Made by a program: the position numbers and the translations under genes. The notes under the pieces were generated by a model. That model searched no databases. It was not told the origin of the DNA and saw nothing but the letters and a program-made list of their open reading frames with translations. From positions 1-40,798 of the forward strand of contig JAHJDO010000071.1 in assembly GCA_018812485.1 (NCBI GenBank): DNA of 40,798 nt. The letters run 5' to 3'. The stretch comes from a bacterium. Its GTDB lineage: Bacteria; JAHJDO01. Shown piece by piece: positions 9,414 through 17,534 of this stretch. Numbering within the stretch: position 1 is the stretch's first letter; each line of letters opens with the position of its first letter.

Positions 9414-9854
9414 ATGATATTAGGCAATTTGAAAGTTCCTAGGGGTGCTAATAAGAGAAAGAAAGTAGTTGGACGTGGTAATGGTTCTGGCCATGGGAAA
9501 ACTGCTTGTAAGGGAAATAAGGGCCAGAAAGCAAGATCTGGTGGCAAAGTTCGCCGTGGTTTTGAAGGCGGACAAATGCCTCTCTATCGGAGAGTACCAA
9601 AAAGAGGATTTACAAGTCGCTCAAGGGAGAAAATAGTAGTTATAAATATAGGGAAACTAAATTGTTTTAATGACGGTTCAGTTGTGAATCTTGAGCATCT
9701 TATAGAGAAAGGGCTGCTAAAGTCTCAGAATGTTTTAGTCAAAATTTTAGGTATGGGAGAGTTAAAGAAAAAGTTAAACATAAGAGCGCATAGCTTTAGT
9801 AAGAGTGCTATTAAGAAGATTAGAGACGCTAAAGGAACTGCAGAGGTTATATAA
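9414..9854 (+). CDS. rplO: 50S ribosomal protein L15
   Basis: Late-assembly large-subunit protein with a long extended N-terminus. The 146 aa product has the Gly/Arg-rich [22 protein letters not shown] and [17 protein letters not shown] segments. It begins immediately after the rpsE stop and its TAA overlaps the secY ATG by one base. Confidence 0.98.
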   Translation: MILGNLKVPRGANKRKKVVGRGNGSGHGKTACKGNKGQKARSGGKVRRGFEGGQMPLYRRVPKRGFTSRSREKIVVINIGKLNCFNDGSVVNLEHLIEKGLLKSQNVLVKILGMGELKKKLNIRAHSFSKSAIKKIRDAKGTAEVI

Positions 9855-11167
9855 TGCTTTCAGGATTTCGAGATATATTTAGAATACCAGAATTAAAGAA
9901 AAGGGTTTTGTTTACTTTGGCTATTATAGCTGTTTTTAGAATAGGTGCTTTTGTCCCAACGCCAGGTATAGATACTAGTGCGTTAGTTGACTATTTTGCT
10001 AGAATGCAGGGCACTCTCTTTGGAATGGCAGATCTATTTTCAGGAGGAGCGTTACGAAAACTGTCCATATTTGCCTTGGGCATAATGCCGTATATCAGCG
10101 CTTCAATCATAATGCAGTTATTGACTCCGGTTATCCCTTATTTAGAAAAATTGTCAAAAGAAGGAGATTTTGGACGAAAGAAGATAACTCAGTATACCAG
10201 GTACGGAACAATAGTAGTGAGTATAATTCAATCCACCGGTATTAGCTTATGGTTGTCTAACCCGCATAGTTTTGGGGGATTAAAAATAGTTCCTAATCCA
10301 GGTCTCTATTTTCACTTCATAGTTGTAATGACTCTTACCACAGGAACGGTGTTCATTATGTGGCTGGGAGAACAGATAACTGAACGCGGGATAGGCAATG
10401 GAATATCACTTATAATTTTCGCAGGAATCGTTGCTGGAATGCCTGGAGATCTACGCAGGACTTGGGGGTTACTTGATACTGGGCAGATGAGGTTCTTTAC
10501 ATTAATATTTCTCGTGGCAATTATGATTGTAGTTATTGCAGCAGTGGTCTTAATTACGCAAGGGTACAGGAAGATACCTGTTCAATATGCGAAGCGTATT
10601 GTTGGAAGGAAAATGTACGGAGGACAGAATACGCATATCCCTTTACGTGTAAACCAGGCAGGAGTGATCCCGATTATATTTGCAGTTTCTATTATGATGT
10701 TTCCACAGACAATAATGACCTTTTTGCCAGGTAAAAGTTCAATAATTGGAACCATTGTTTCTTATTTTTCGATGAACCAATGGCCCGGTATGATAATGTA
10801 TGTTGTTTTAATTATATTATTCACATACTTTTACACAGCTATTACTTTTAATCCTGTAGAAATGGCTGATAATATGAAGAAGTATGGTGGATTTGTTCCT
10901 GGTATAAGACCCGGCAAACCAACTGCTGAATATTTTGATAGGATAATGACAAAAATTGCTTTTGCAGGAGGTATATTTTTAGGAGCTATAGCAATCTTAC
11001 CAACCTTGTTGACAAAGTGGCTGAATATTCCATTTTATTTTGGAGGAACTTCGCTTTTAATAGTTGTTGGAGTTGCTCTGGATACAATGAAACAGGTAGA
11101 ATCACACCTGTTAATGAGACATTATGAAGGGTTTATGAAAAAAGGAAGATTGAGAGCGCGGTATTGA
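9854..11167 (+). CDS. secY: Protein translocase subunit SecY
   Basis: Channel subunit of the Sec translocon in the inner membrane. The 437 aa product has about ten hydrophobic segments and the family motifs FALGIMPYISASIIMQLL (TM2 region), GEQITERGIGNGISLIIF, and KRIVGRKMYGG in a cytoplasmic loop. Length is normal. It overlaps rplO by 1 nt, in the standard spc order. secE/secG are not in the window. Confidence 0.98.
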   Translation: MLSGFRDIFRIPELKKRVLFTLAIIAVFRIGAFVPTPGIDTSALVDYFARMQGTLFGMADLFSGGALRKLSIFALGIMPYISASIIMQLLTPVIPYLEKLSKEGDFGRKKITQYTRYGTIVVSIIQSTGISLWLSNPHSFGGLKIVPNPGLYFHFIVVMTLTTGTVFIMWLGEQITERGIGNGISLIIFAGIVAGMPGDLRRTWGLLDTGQMRFFTLIFLVAIMIVVIAAVVLITQGYRKIPVQYAKRIVGRKMYGGQNTHIPLRVNQAGVIPIIFAVSIMMFPQTIMTFLPGKSSIIGTIVSYFSMNQWPGMIMYVVLIILFTYFYTAITFNPVEMADNMKKYGGFVPGIRPGKPTAEYFDRIMTKIAFAGGIFLGAIAILPTLLTKWLNIPFYFGGTSLLIVVGVALDTMKQVESHLLMRHYEGFMKKGRLRARY

Positions 11168-11182
11168 GCGAGGAATAACAGT

Positions 11183-11210
11183 GTTTAGAATTTTGAAGAT
11201 TAGGATTTTA
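11183..11210 (+). repeat. Degenerate GTTTAGAATTTT spacer repeat
   Basis: The secY-adk spacer contains GTTTAGAATTTT (11183-11194), an exact 12-mer also present at 22056-22067 in the large repeat, followed by GAAGATTAGGATTTT. The adk gene starts shortly after, without a strong ribosome-binding site. It is likely a relic of the same dispersed repeat. Confidence 0.45.
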
Positions 11211-11218
11211 TCTCAATT

Positions 11219-11878
11219 ATGTATATAATTCTATTAGGGGCTCCAGGAGTAGGTAAGGGAACACTAGCTGAGATGATTGCGAGAAAATTTGGTATATTTC
11301 ATCTATCTACAGGGGATATTCTTAGAGATAATGTCAATAATGAAACTTATGTGGGAAATCAAGCCAGAGAGTATATGGATAATGGGAAACTGGTTCCTGA
11401 TGATATTATGATACAAATGGTAGAAGGAAGAGTTCTCGAAGAAGATTGTAAAACTGGTTTTATATTGGATGGGTTCCCCAGGACTATAAAACAAGCCGAG
11501 GCATTGGAATTGATATTCGATGAGCTTAATATAGTTGTTGACGCGATTCTTAATTTAAAAGCATCTCAGGAGATAATTATAGAAAGACTTTCTGGGAGAA
11601 GGACGTGTAAGAATTGCGGGGAAATTTATCATATTAAGAATATTCCTCCTAAGGTTGAGGATAAGTGTGACAAGTGTGCTGATAGGTTGTATCAGCGCGA
11701 CGATGATAAAAAAGATGTTGTGAAAGAGAGATTGATGGTGTATAAGACACAAACAAAAAAATTAATCTCATATTATAAAAAGCAAGATTCGTTCTGTGAA
11801 ATTAATGCCAATAAAAAAGCTGATGAAATGTTTGTGGAAGTCTATAACTGCTTAGGAAGAGTGAGTAAAAGTGGGTAA
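11219..11878 (+). CDS. adk: Adenylate kinase, zinc-LID form
   Basis: Cytoplasmic enzyme that interconverts ATP + AMP and 2 ADP. The 219 aa product has the P-loop GAPGVGKGT at residues 7-15, the AMP-binding STGDILRD and the [11 protein letters not shown] signature. The LID domain carries two Cys pairs (CKNC and CDKC), the zinc-binding long form. The usual map gene after adk is missing. The 3' end overlaps infA by 8 nt. Confidence 0.97.
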   Translation: MYIILLGAPGVGKGTLAEMIARKFGIFHLSTGDILRDNVNNETYVGNQAREYMDNGKLVPDDIMIQMVEGRVLEEDCKTGFILDGFPRTIKQAEALELIFDELNIVVDAILNLKASQEIIIERLSGRRTCKNCGEIYHIKNIPPKVEDKCDKCADRLYQRDDDKKDVVKERLMVYKTQTKKLISYYKKQDSFCEINANKKADEMFVEVYNCLGRVSKSG

Positions 11879-12089
11879 AGAAGAAGCAATAGAAGTAAGG
11901 GGCAAAGTAGTGGATACATTACCCAATGCAATGTTTAGAGTAGAGTTAGAAAACGGGCATAAAGTGCTGGCTCATCTCGGCGGTAAGATGAGAATGCGAT
12001 ATATAAAAATTCTTTCAGGGGATGAAGTAAGTGTTGAGCCTTCTCCTTATGATTTAACAAGAGGGCGAATCGTATACAGGTTTAAATAA
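11871..12089 (+). CDS. infA: Translation initiation factor IF-1 (GTG start)
   Basis: OB-fold factor that blocks the A site during initiation. The 72 aa product has [19 protein letters not shown] and the C-terminal [15 protein letters not shown], diagnostic of IF-1. The GTG at 11871 gives the usual M-x-KEEAIEV N-terminus and overlaps the adk 3' end, suggesting translational coupling. Confidence 0.97.
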   Translation: MGKEEAIEVRGKVVDTLPNAMFRVELENGHKVLAHLGGKMRMRYIKILSGDEVSVEPSPYDLTRGRIVYRFK

Positions 12090-12091
12090 TT

Positions 12092-12205
12092 ATGAAAGTA
12101 AGAGTTTCAGTTAAGAAAATATGTGATCAGTGTAAGGTGGTAAAAAGGGGTCGTGTTCTTAGGATTATTTGTAAGAATCCAAAACATAAGCAAAGACAGA
12201 AGTAG
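12092..12205 (+). CDS. rpmJ: 50S ribosomal protein L36
   Basis: Smallest large-subunit protein, 37 aa, starting [11 protein letters not shown]. The zinc ligands C11, C14, C27 and H32 are all present (CDQC, then C and KH), so this is the C+ form. It lies 2 bp after infA and 20 bp before rpsM, its standard place in the alpha operon. Confidence 0.96.
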   Translation: MKVRVSVKKICDQCKVVKRGRVLRIICKNPKHKQRQK

Positions 12206-12225
12206 AAAGCATAGATAGGAATAAA

Positions 12226-12609
12226 ATGGCTAGAATTCATGGTGTAGATTTACCAAAAGATAAGAGAGTCGTAATAGGGTTAACATATATTTACGGTATA
12301 GGTAGAGCGTTATCCATAAAGATTCTAAAGATTGTGAATGTTTCTCCAGACAAGCGAGTGAAAGATTTAACAGAAGATGAAATAAGTAAGATTGCCTCTA
12401 TAATGCAGGAAGGTTATGAAATAGAAGGTTCCTTGCGTCGTAATGTGGTTTCTCATATTAGAAGGTTGATTGATATAGGCTCGTATAGAGGGACTAGACA
12501 TCGTAAAAATTTGCCGCTTAGAGGGCAAAGAACGAGGACCAATGCAAGAACTAGAAAGGGGCCAAGAAAGATAGTAATGAGAGCTAGGCAGAAAGAGAGT
12601 AAAGAATAA
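12226..12609 (+). CDS. rpsM: 30S ribosomal protein S13
   Basis: Head protein that contacts the P-site tRNA and bridges to L5. The 127 aa product starts [13 protein letters not shown], has the helix-hairpin [13 protein letters not shown], and ends in the basic [14 protein letters not shown] tail. Its TAA overlaps the rpsK ATG by 1 nt. Confidence 0.98.
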   Translation: MARIHGVDLPKDKRVVIGLTYIYGIGRALSIKILKIVNVSPDKRVKDLTEDEISKIASIMQEGYEIEGSLRRNVVSHIRRLIDIGSYRGTRHRKNLPLRGQRTRTNARTRKGPRKIVMRARQKESKE

Positions 12610-13007
12610 TGACTAAAGTGAAGAAAAAAACTAAGAAATCGGTCAGGAAAGTAACTAAAAATGTTCCTTCTGGTGTTGTTTATATCCAGGCAACATTTAA
12701 TAATACAATAGTTACTATAACGGACCTTTCAGGTAATGTTATATCATGGGCAAGCGCTGGTAACAGTGGCTTTTCAGGTTCAAGAAAAAGCACGCCGTTT
12801 GCAGCGCAAGTAACTGCTGGAACAGCTGCGCAGAAGGCTATTGCGTGTGGAATGAGACAAGTTGAGGTTTATGTAAAAGGACCTGGAAGTGGTAGAGAAA
12901 CAGCAATAAGGGCTCTCCAGTCAGCAGGATTAGGAATAAATTTGATAAAGGATGTAACGCCTGTACCACATAATGGGTGCAGGCCGCCTAAGAGAAGAAG
13001 AGTCTAA
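12609..13007 (+). CDS. rpsK: 30S ribosomal protein S11
   Basis: Platform protein near the E-site mRNA. The 132 aa product has [24 protein letters not shown], then [20 protein letters not shown], and ends in the basic [13 protein letters not shown]. It has an ordinary size and position. Confidence 0.98.
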   Translation: MTKVKKKTKKSVRKVTKNVPSGVVYIQATFNNTIVTITDLSGNVISWASAGNSGFSGSRKSTPFAAQVTAGTAAQKAIACGMRQVEVYVKGPGSGRETAIRALQSAGLGINLIKDVTPVPHNGCRPPKRRRV

Positions 13008-13026
13008 TTAGCGGGAGGTTATAAAC

Positions 13027-13653
13027 TTGGGTAGATATATTGGGCCGGTTTGTAGATTGTGTAGGAGAGATGGAGAAAAGTTGTTTTTGAAAGGCAGGGT
13101 TTGCAATACTGAAAAATGTGCATTGGAGAAAAGAAATGCTGCTCTAGGTAAGCGCGTTCAGAGAAAACGAAAGATGTCAGATTTCGGCTTAAGGTTAAGA
13201 GAAAAACAAAAAGCAAAGAGAATATACGGTATTTTAGAGAAGCAATTCAAGGGATATTATAAAATAGCTGCTAAGAGCAAGGGCGTAACAGGAGATATAT
13301 TGTTAGAGTTATTAGAGAGGCGTTTAGATAATGTTGTTTTTCGCTGTAGTTTTGCAACGACTAGAAGAGAGTCCAGGCAATTGATAAGACATGGTCACTT
13401 TCTTGTAAATGGAAGAGTGGTAGATATTCCCTCATATTTAGTAAATCCGAATGAAAAAGTACAGATAAAAGCGAAAGATAAAGAATGTGATTTTTTTAAA
13501 GATATAATTGAGATAACAAAGGAAAAGGAGATTCCTCCTTGGCTGGAAGTTGATAAGAAAGATCTCACAGGGAAGATACTCAGGGTTCCATCTCGTGAGG
13601 AAATGGGAGTGTCCTTAAAAGAACAACTGATTGTTGAATTGTATTCAAAATAA
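13027..13653 (+). CDS. rpsD: 30S ribosomal protein S4, zinc-binding form (TTG start)
   Basis: Primary 16S assembly protein. The 208 aa product starts MGRYIGPVCRLCRR and carries four N-terminal Cys (CxxC, then C-x5-C), the C+ form. The S4 RNA-binding domain (LDNVVFRCSFATTRRESRQLIRHGHFLVNG) lies at residues ~97-130. The start is TTG at 13027, preceded by GCGGGAGGT. In E. coli S4 represses the alpha operon. Confidence 0.97.
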   Translation: MGRYIGPVCRLCRRDGEKLFLKGRVCNTEKCALEKRNAALGKRVQRKRKMSDFGLRLREKQKAKRIYGILEKQFKGYYKIAAKSKGVTGDILLELLERRLDNVVFRCSFATTRRESRQLIRHGHFLVNGRVVDIPSYLVNPNEKVQIKAKDKECDFFKDIIEITKEKEIPPWLEVDKKDLTGKILRVPSREEMGVSLKEQLIVELYSK

Positions 13654-13708
13654 GTTCCAGTTTCAATAACTGTTATTACGATTGAAGATTTAAAAATAGG
13701 AGAAGGAT

Positions 13709-14737
13709 ATGTCTTTAAAGTTAAAAAATTTCGAGATGCCCCAAAAAGTGAAATGTGATGATAAGGTGTCTAATAATACATTTGGGAAATTTACAATAGA
13801 GCCTTTTGAGCGTGGTTTTGGTACAACCATAGGTAATGCGCTTCGTAGAGTTATGCTTTCTTCGTTAGAAGGTACGGCTGTTAAAGCTGTTAGAATAAAA
13901 AATGTTCTTCATGAATTTTCTACAATAAAGGATGTAAAAGAGGATGTTGTTGAGATAATTTTGAATTTAAAACAGTTAATTGTAAAGAGTTCGGGGGATT
14001 CTCCCAAGGTACTGGCTCTTAAGGTAAAAGGCGCTAAAGAGGTAAAAGCATCTAATATTAAAGTAAGCAGCGGAGTAGCGATTATTAATCCGGATTTACA
14101 CATAGCTACACTCAATAAAAATGCTGAGTTGGATATGGAGATTCATGTTGGCAAAGGAAGAGGATACATAACTGCAGAAGAAAATAAAGAGAAAAAGCAG
14201 CCAGTTGATTTAATAAGTATTGATTCATTCTTTTCCCCGGTAAGACGAGTGAGTTATACTGTAGAAGATGCAAGAGTTGGACAGCGGACGAATTATGATA
14301 GACTAATCTTGGAAGTACGGACAGATGGAACTGTTTCTCCATATGATGCTATTGTTTCTGCTGCAGAGATTATTAATGAACATTTGATGTTATTTATAGC
14401 TCCTGAAAAGATAAAAACTGAGGAAGTAGAGCAGGTTAGTGAAGAGGAGAAAAAAAGAGAGGGGTATTTAAAGCAGAACATAAACGAGTTAGAATTATCT
14501 GTTAGAGCGTCCAATTGTCTGAGGGCAGCAAATATTAAAACAATTGGAGAACTTGTACAAAAAACAGAAGCTAACATGCTCAAATATAGAAATTTTGGGA
14601 AGAAATCTTTGAATGAAATAAGGGAAATTTTGAGTAAAATGGGATTAGATTTTAAAGGCAAGTCAGAAGCCTCAAAGGATTTGAAAGAAGAGAAAAAAGA
14701 AGAAAAATTAAAAACGCAAACCAAAAAGAAGAAGTAA
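13709..14737 (+). CDS. rpoA: DNA-directed RNA polymerase subunit alpha
   Basis: Polymerase assembly platform. The 342 aa product has the N-terminal domain (EPFERGFGTTIGNALRRVMLSSLEG) used for dimerisation and beta/beta' binding, and a C-terminal domain (LELSVRASNCLRAANIKTIGELVQKTE, KSLNEI) that contacts UP elements and activators. A Lys/Glu-rich tail after residue ~318 makes it slightly longer than usual. An AGGAGAAGGA ribosome-binding site precedes the ATG. rplQ follows by 3 bp. Confidence 0.98.
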   Translation: MSLKLKNFEMPQKVKCDDKVSNNTFGKFTIEPFERGFGTTIGNALRRVMLSSLEGTAVKAVRIKNVLHEFSTIKDVKEDVVEIILNLKQLIVKSSGDSPKVLALKVKGAKEVKASNIKVSSGVAIINPDLHIATLNKNAELDMEIHVGKGRGYITAEENKEKKQPVDLISIDSFFSPVRRVSYTVEDARVGQRTNYDRLILEVRTDGTVSPYDAIVSAAEIINEHLMLFIAPEKIKTEEVEQVSEEEKKREGYLKQNINELELSVRASNCLRAANIKTIGELVQKTEANMLKYRNFGKKSLNEIREILSKMGLDFKGKSEASKDLKEEKKEEKLKTQTKKKK

Positions 14738-14740
14738 AGA

Positions 14741-15094
14741 ATGCGGCATAGAAAAGCGGGTAGAAAACTGGGCAGGACCTCAAGCCATAGGCAAGCTTTG
14801 TTTATGAATTTATTATGTGCTCTATTTGAGCATGAAAAGATTAAAACAACAGAGGCAAAAGGTAAAGAGATTAAAAGATTAGGTGATAAATTAATCAGTT
14901 TAGCAAAAAGAGGGGATTTACACGCCAGGCGCATAGCAGCAGCTACAATTGTTAACAAAAAAATATTAACAAAGTTATTTAATAAAATCGCTCCTGAGCT
15001 TAAGGATAGGCAAGGTGGATATATACGTTTGATAAAGATAGGTGCACGGCTCGGAGACGCTGCTCCACAGGTTATTGTAGAAATTGTTAAGTAA
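14741..15094 (+). CDS. rplQ: 50S ribosomal protein L17
   Basis: Large-subunit protein beside the tunnel exit. The 117 aa product starts MRHRKAGRKLGRTSSHRQALFMNL and ends GDAAPQVIVEIV, both typical. It is the last ribosomal gene of the superoperon, and an inverted repeat overlaps its stop codon. Confidence 0.98.
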   Translation: MRHRKAGRKLGRTSSHRQALFMNLLCALFEHEKIKTTEAKGKEIKRLGDKLISLAKRGDLHARRIAAATIVNKKILTKLFNKIAPELKDRQGGYIRLIKIGARLGDAAPQVIVEIVK

Positions 15095-15113
15095 AGAGTT
15101 TTAACTCTTTTTA
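15093..15113 (+). terminator. Candidate intrinsic terminator after rplQ
   Basis: AAAGAGTT (15093-15100) and AACTCTTT (15103-15110) form an AT-rich inverted repeat overlapping the rplQ stop codon and followed by more T residues. It can fold as a 7-bp stem with a 4-nt loop. The stem is weak (two G:C pairs), so it may only attenuate read-through into etfA. Confidence 0.4.
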
Positions 15114-15140
15114 AGTATTATTTCAGAGGTTAATCAAGCA

Positions 15141-16328
15141 ATGCCAATAAAAATTATTCTTAACAAATGCACAGGTTGCAGAAAATGCATCCCTGTCTGT
15201 CCATTTTCTGCTATAGAGGTAGTAGAGAAAAAAGCTAAAATTCTGGATAATTGCACATTATGCGGAGCATGTGTGGATGCATGCAGATTTGATGCAATAG
15301 TTTTGGACAAAGAAGAGAAAAAAATATCAACTGATGAATATAAAGGTATATTGGTTTTTGCAGAACAAAGACATGATGAACTTCAGACTGTAACACTGGA
15401 ACTATTGAATGAGGCAAGGAAATTAGCGGATATATTAAAGGAAGAATTATCAGTAGTTTTGCTTGGGAATAAAGTTGATAAAATTGCCAAGGAGCTGCTA
15501 TTCTTTGGCGCAGACAGGGTATATCTGGCAAGTGATCCTAAATTAGAATCTTATAAGAATAGTGTGTATACGGACGTTCTAGCGCATGTAATTAATAAAT
15601 ATAAACCGGAGATTTTTCTCATTGGCGCAACAACAATAGGCAGGTCTTTGGCTCCAAGAGTAGCTGTGAGGATTCAGACTGGTCTAACAGCGGATTGTAC
15701 AGGGCTAAGTATTGACATGGACAAGAGACTGTTATTGCAAACCAGACCTGCATTTGGCGGTAATATTATGGCAACAATTATATGCCCTCAGCATCGTCCT
15801 CAGATGGCAACAGTTAGACCTAAGGTTTTTAAAAAGCCAGAGAGAAATCCTGATAGAAAAGGAGAGATAGTAAAAATAGGGTTTGAGCTAAAGATTGATG
15901 ATTTAGTTGCAAAGATTGTAGATACAATAGTAGTGGAATCGCAAGTAGTTGATCTACAAGAGGCGGAAATTATTGTCTCTGGTGGACGAGGCTTAGGTAA
16001 AGCGGAGAATTTTAACTTAATAAAAGACCTTGCCAATAGTATTGGCGCAGCAGTGGGTGCGTCGAGAGCGACAGTTGATGCAGGATGGATCCCTTCTTAT
16101 CATCAAGTAGGCCAGACAGGGAAGACAGTTCAACCTAGATTGTATATCGCATGTGGAATATCTGGAGCAGTTCAACATTTAGTTGGCATGCGTTCGTCTG
16201 ATATAATTGTAGCTATTAACAAAGATCCAGATGCACCCATATTCCAAGTTGCAACTTATGGAATTGTCGCAGATCTGTTTGATATAGTTCCAGCTCTTAC
16301 TAGTAAACTAAAACAAGTTTTATCTTGA
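15141..16328 (+). CDS. etfA: Electron transfer flavoprotein alpha subunit with N-terminal ferredoxin domain
   Basis: FAD-binding EtfA, 395 aa. Residues 1-60 are a 2x[4Fe-4S] ferredoxin (C10, C13, C16, C20 and C38, C41, C44, C48). The ETF N-domain follows, and from ~275 the FAD domain with GRGLGKAENF, HQVGQTGKTV and CGISGAVQHL. Ferredoxin-fused EtfA proteins are known from electron-transfer and bifurcating systems such as caffeyl-CoA reductase. Oddly, no etfB or acyl-CoA dehydrogenase is adjacent: rplQ lies upstream and ftsY overlaps downstream by 4 nt. The partner must be elsewhere or unusual. Confidence 0.94.
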   Translation: MPIKIILNKCTGCRKCIPVCPFSAIEVVEKKAKILDNCTLCGACVDACRFDAIVLDKEEKKISTDEYKGILVFAEQRHDELQTVTLELLNEARKLADILKEELSVVLLGNKVDKIAKELLFFGADRVYLASDPKLESYKNSVYTDVLAHVINKYKPEIFLIGATTIGRSLAPRVAVRIQTGLTADCTGLSIDMDKRLLLQTRPAFGGNIMATIICPQHRPQMATVRPKVFKKPERNPDRKGEIVKIGFELKIDDLVAKIVDTIVVESQVVDLQEAEIIVSGGRGLGKAENFNLIKDLANSIGAAVGASRATVDAGWIPSYHQVGQTGKTVQPRLYIACGISGAVQHLVGMRSSDIIVAINKDPDAPIFQVATYGIVADLFDIVPALTSKLKQVLS

Positions 16329-17257
16329 AACATAATCTAAATAACGCACTTTTCAAAACGAGATCTCGTATACTCTCAGGATTAAAGAAAATAAAGAGTG
16401 TTTTGGGACCACATCTAGAACATGAGATTCTGGAGAAATTGGAAGAGATCTTGATAACAGCTGATATTGGAGTTAGGACAACCCATAAGATCATAAATAA
16501 TTTAGAAAGCTCAATACATAATACTGATAAAAATGATTTTCAGGCTATTTTGTGTGCATTAGAAAGAGAATTACTAAAGGTTTTTGAAAGAAATAATCAG
16601 AGAGAAATTCTTCCACAACACCAGTTGACTGGATGTAAGATGCCTTTGAAAGTTATATTAGCTGTTGGTGTAAATGGGGTTGGCAAAACAACCAGTATTG
16701 TAAAGATTGCACATAGATATAAAAAGCAGGGAAAAGAGGTTTTACTTGTTGCAACAGACACATTTAGAGCAGCAGCAAACGAGCAGATAGAGATATTGGC
16801 TGACAGGGCAAATTTGGAACTTATAAAATCTCGATATGGAGCTGACCCTGCTTCTGTTTTGTATGATGGAATGATATCAGCAGAAAAAACCAGAAAGGAT
16901 ATTGTGTTAATTGATACAGCTGGTAGATTACACACAAAAATAAATCTAATGGAAGAAATGAAAAAGATGAACAGGGTAATATGCAAAAATATACAACCAT
17001 CTAATATTGAAGTGTTATTAATAATAGACTCTACAGCAGGACATAATGCTGTGTATCAGACAAAGATTTTTTTAGAGAATCTGGGAGTTACAGGCATAAT
17101 GTTAACAAAGTTGGATGGTACAGCAAAAGGAGGCATAGTTATTGCTATTGAGGACGAATTAGGAATACCTGTGAAAGTTGTTGGTATAGGAGAGGGAATA
17201 GATGATATAGAAAATTTTGTGCCTGCTGACTTTGTAAAGGCAATATTATATGAATAA
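16325..17257 (+). CDS. ftsY: Signal recognition particle receptor FtsY (TTG start)
   Basis: SRP-receptor GTPase that docks ribosome-SRP complexes at the inner membrane. The 310 aa product consists of the N and G domains only: GVNGVGKTT (P-loop), DTFRAAANEQ, DTAGRLH and TKLDGTAKGG are all visible, and these distinguish FtsY from Ffh together with the lack of an M domain. The acidic A domain of E. coli FtsY is absent, as in many bacteria. TTG at 16325 overlaps the etfA stop by 4 nt. Confidence 0.95.
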   Translation: MKHNLNNALFKTRSRILSGLKKIKSVLGPHLEHEILEKLEEILITADIGVRTTHKIINNLESSIHNTDKNDFQAILCALERELLKVFERNNQREILPQHQLTGCKMPLKVILAVGVNGVGKTTSIVKIAHRYKKQGKEVLLVATDTFRAAANEQIEILADRANLELIKSRYGADPASVLYDGMISAEKTRKDIVLIDTAGRLHTKINLMEEMKKMNRVICKNIQPSNIEVLLIIDSTAGHNAVYQTKIFLENLGVTGIMLTKLDGTAKGGIVIAIEDELGIPVKVVGIGEGIDDIENFVPADFVKAILYE

Positions 17258-17483
17258 AAAAGCAAGCAGATATATTGAAACAATACTGATATTTCTAGCA
17301 ATATTTAGTGTATGGCCGGCTATTTTTAGAATAGATAATATTTATTTTAAAGTCGTAATGTATGTGTTTTTGGTTATTATGGCAATTATTTTTTTTAAAA
17401 GAATAAGAAGAATTAGAACATATATGAAGGACTATTCGGATTTTAAAAAGAAAAAAGTAAGACATTCAGAGAAAAGCGATTGA
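17250..17483 (+). CDS. Small two-helix membrane protein of unknown function
   Basis: 77 aa, not recognised. It has two hydrophobic segments (about residues 10-26 and 31-48) and a strongly basic C-terminal tail (KRIRRIRTY, KKKKVRH), so both ends are probably cytoplasmic by the positive-inside rule. Its start overlaps ftsY by 8 nt, suggesting coupled translation. A role in membrane insertion is only a guess from that context. Confidence 0.7.
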   Translation: MNKKASRYIETILIFLAIFSVWPAIFRIDNIYFKVVMYVFLVIMAIIFFKRIRRIRTYMKDYSDFKKKKVRHSEKSD

Positions 17484-17534
17484 CTAGTGTTTAAAATATA
17501 TGTTAGTATTTTTTGTGTTTATGGAGCAATTAAA

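Noticed and set aside
14293-14958. 221 aa ORF antisense to rpoA and rplQ
   Set aside because: Low-complexity Ser/Phe/Leu-rich translation of the complement of two certain genes, with no domain and no ribosome-binding site.
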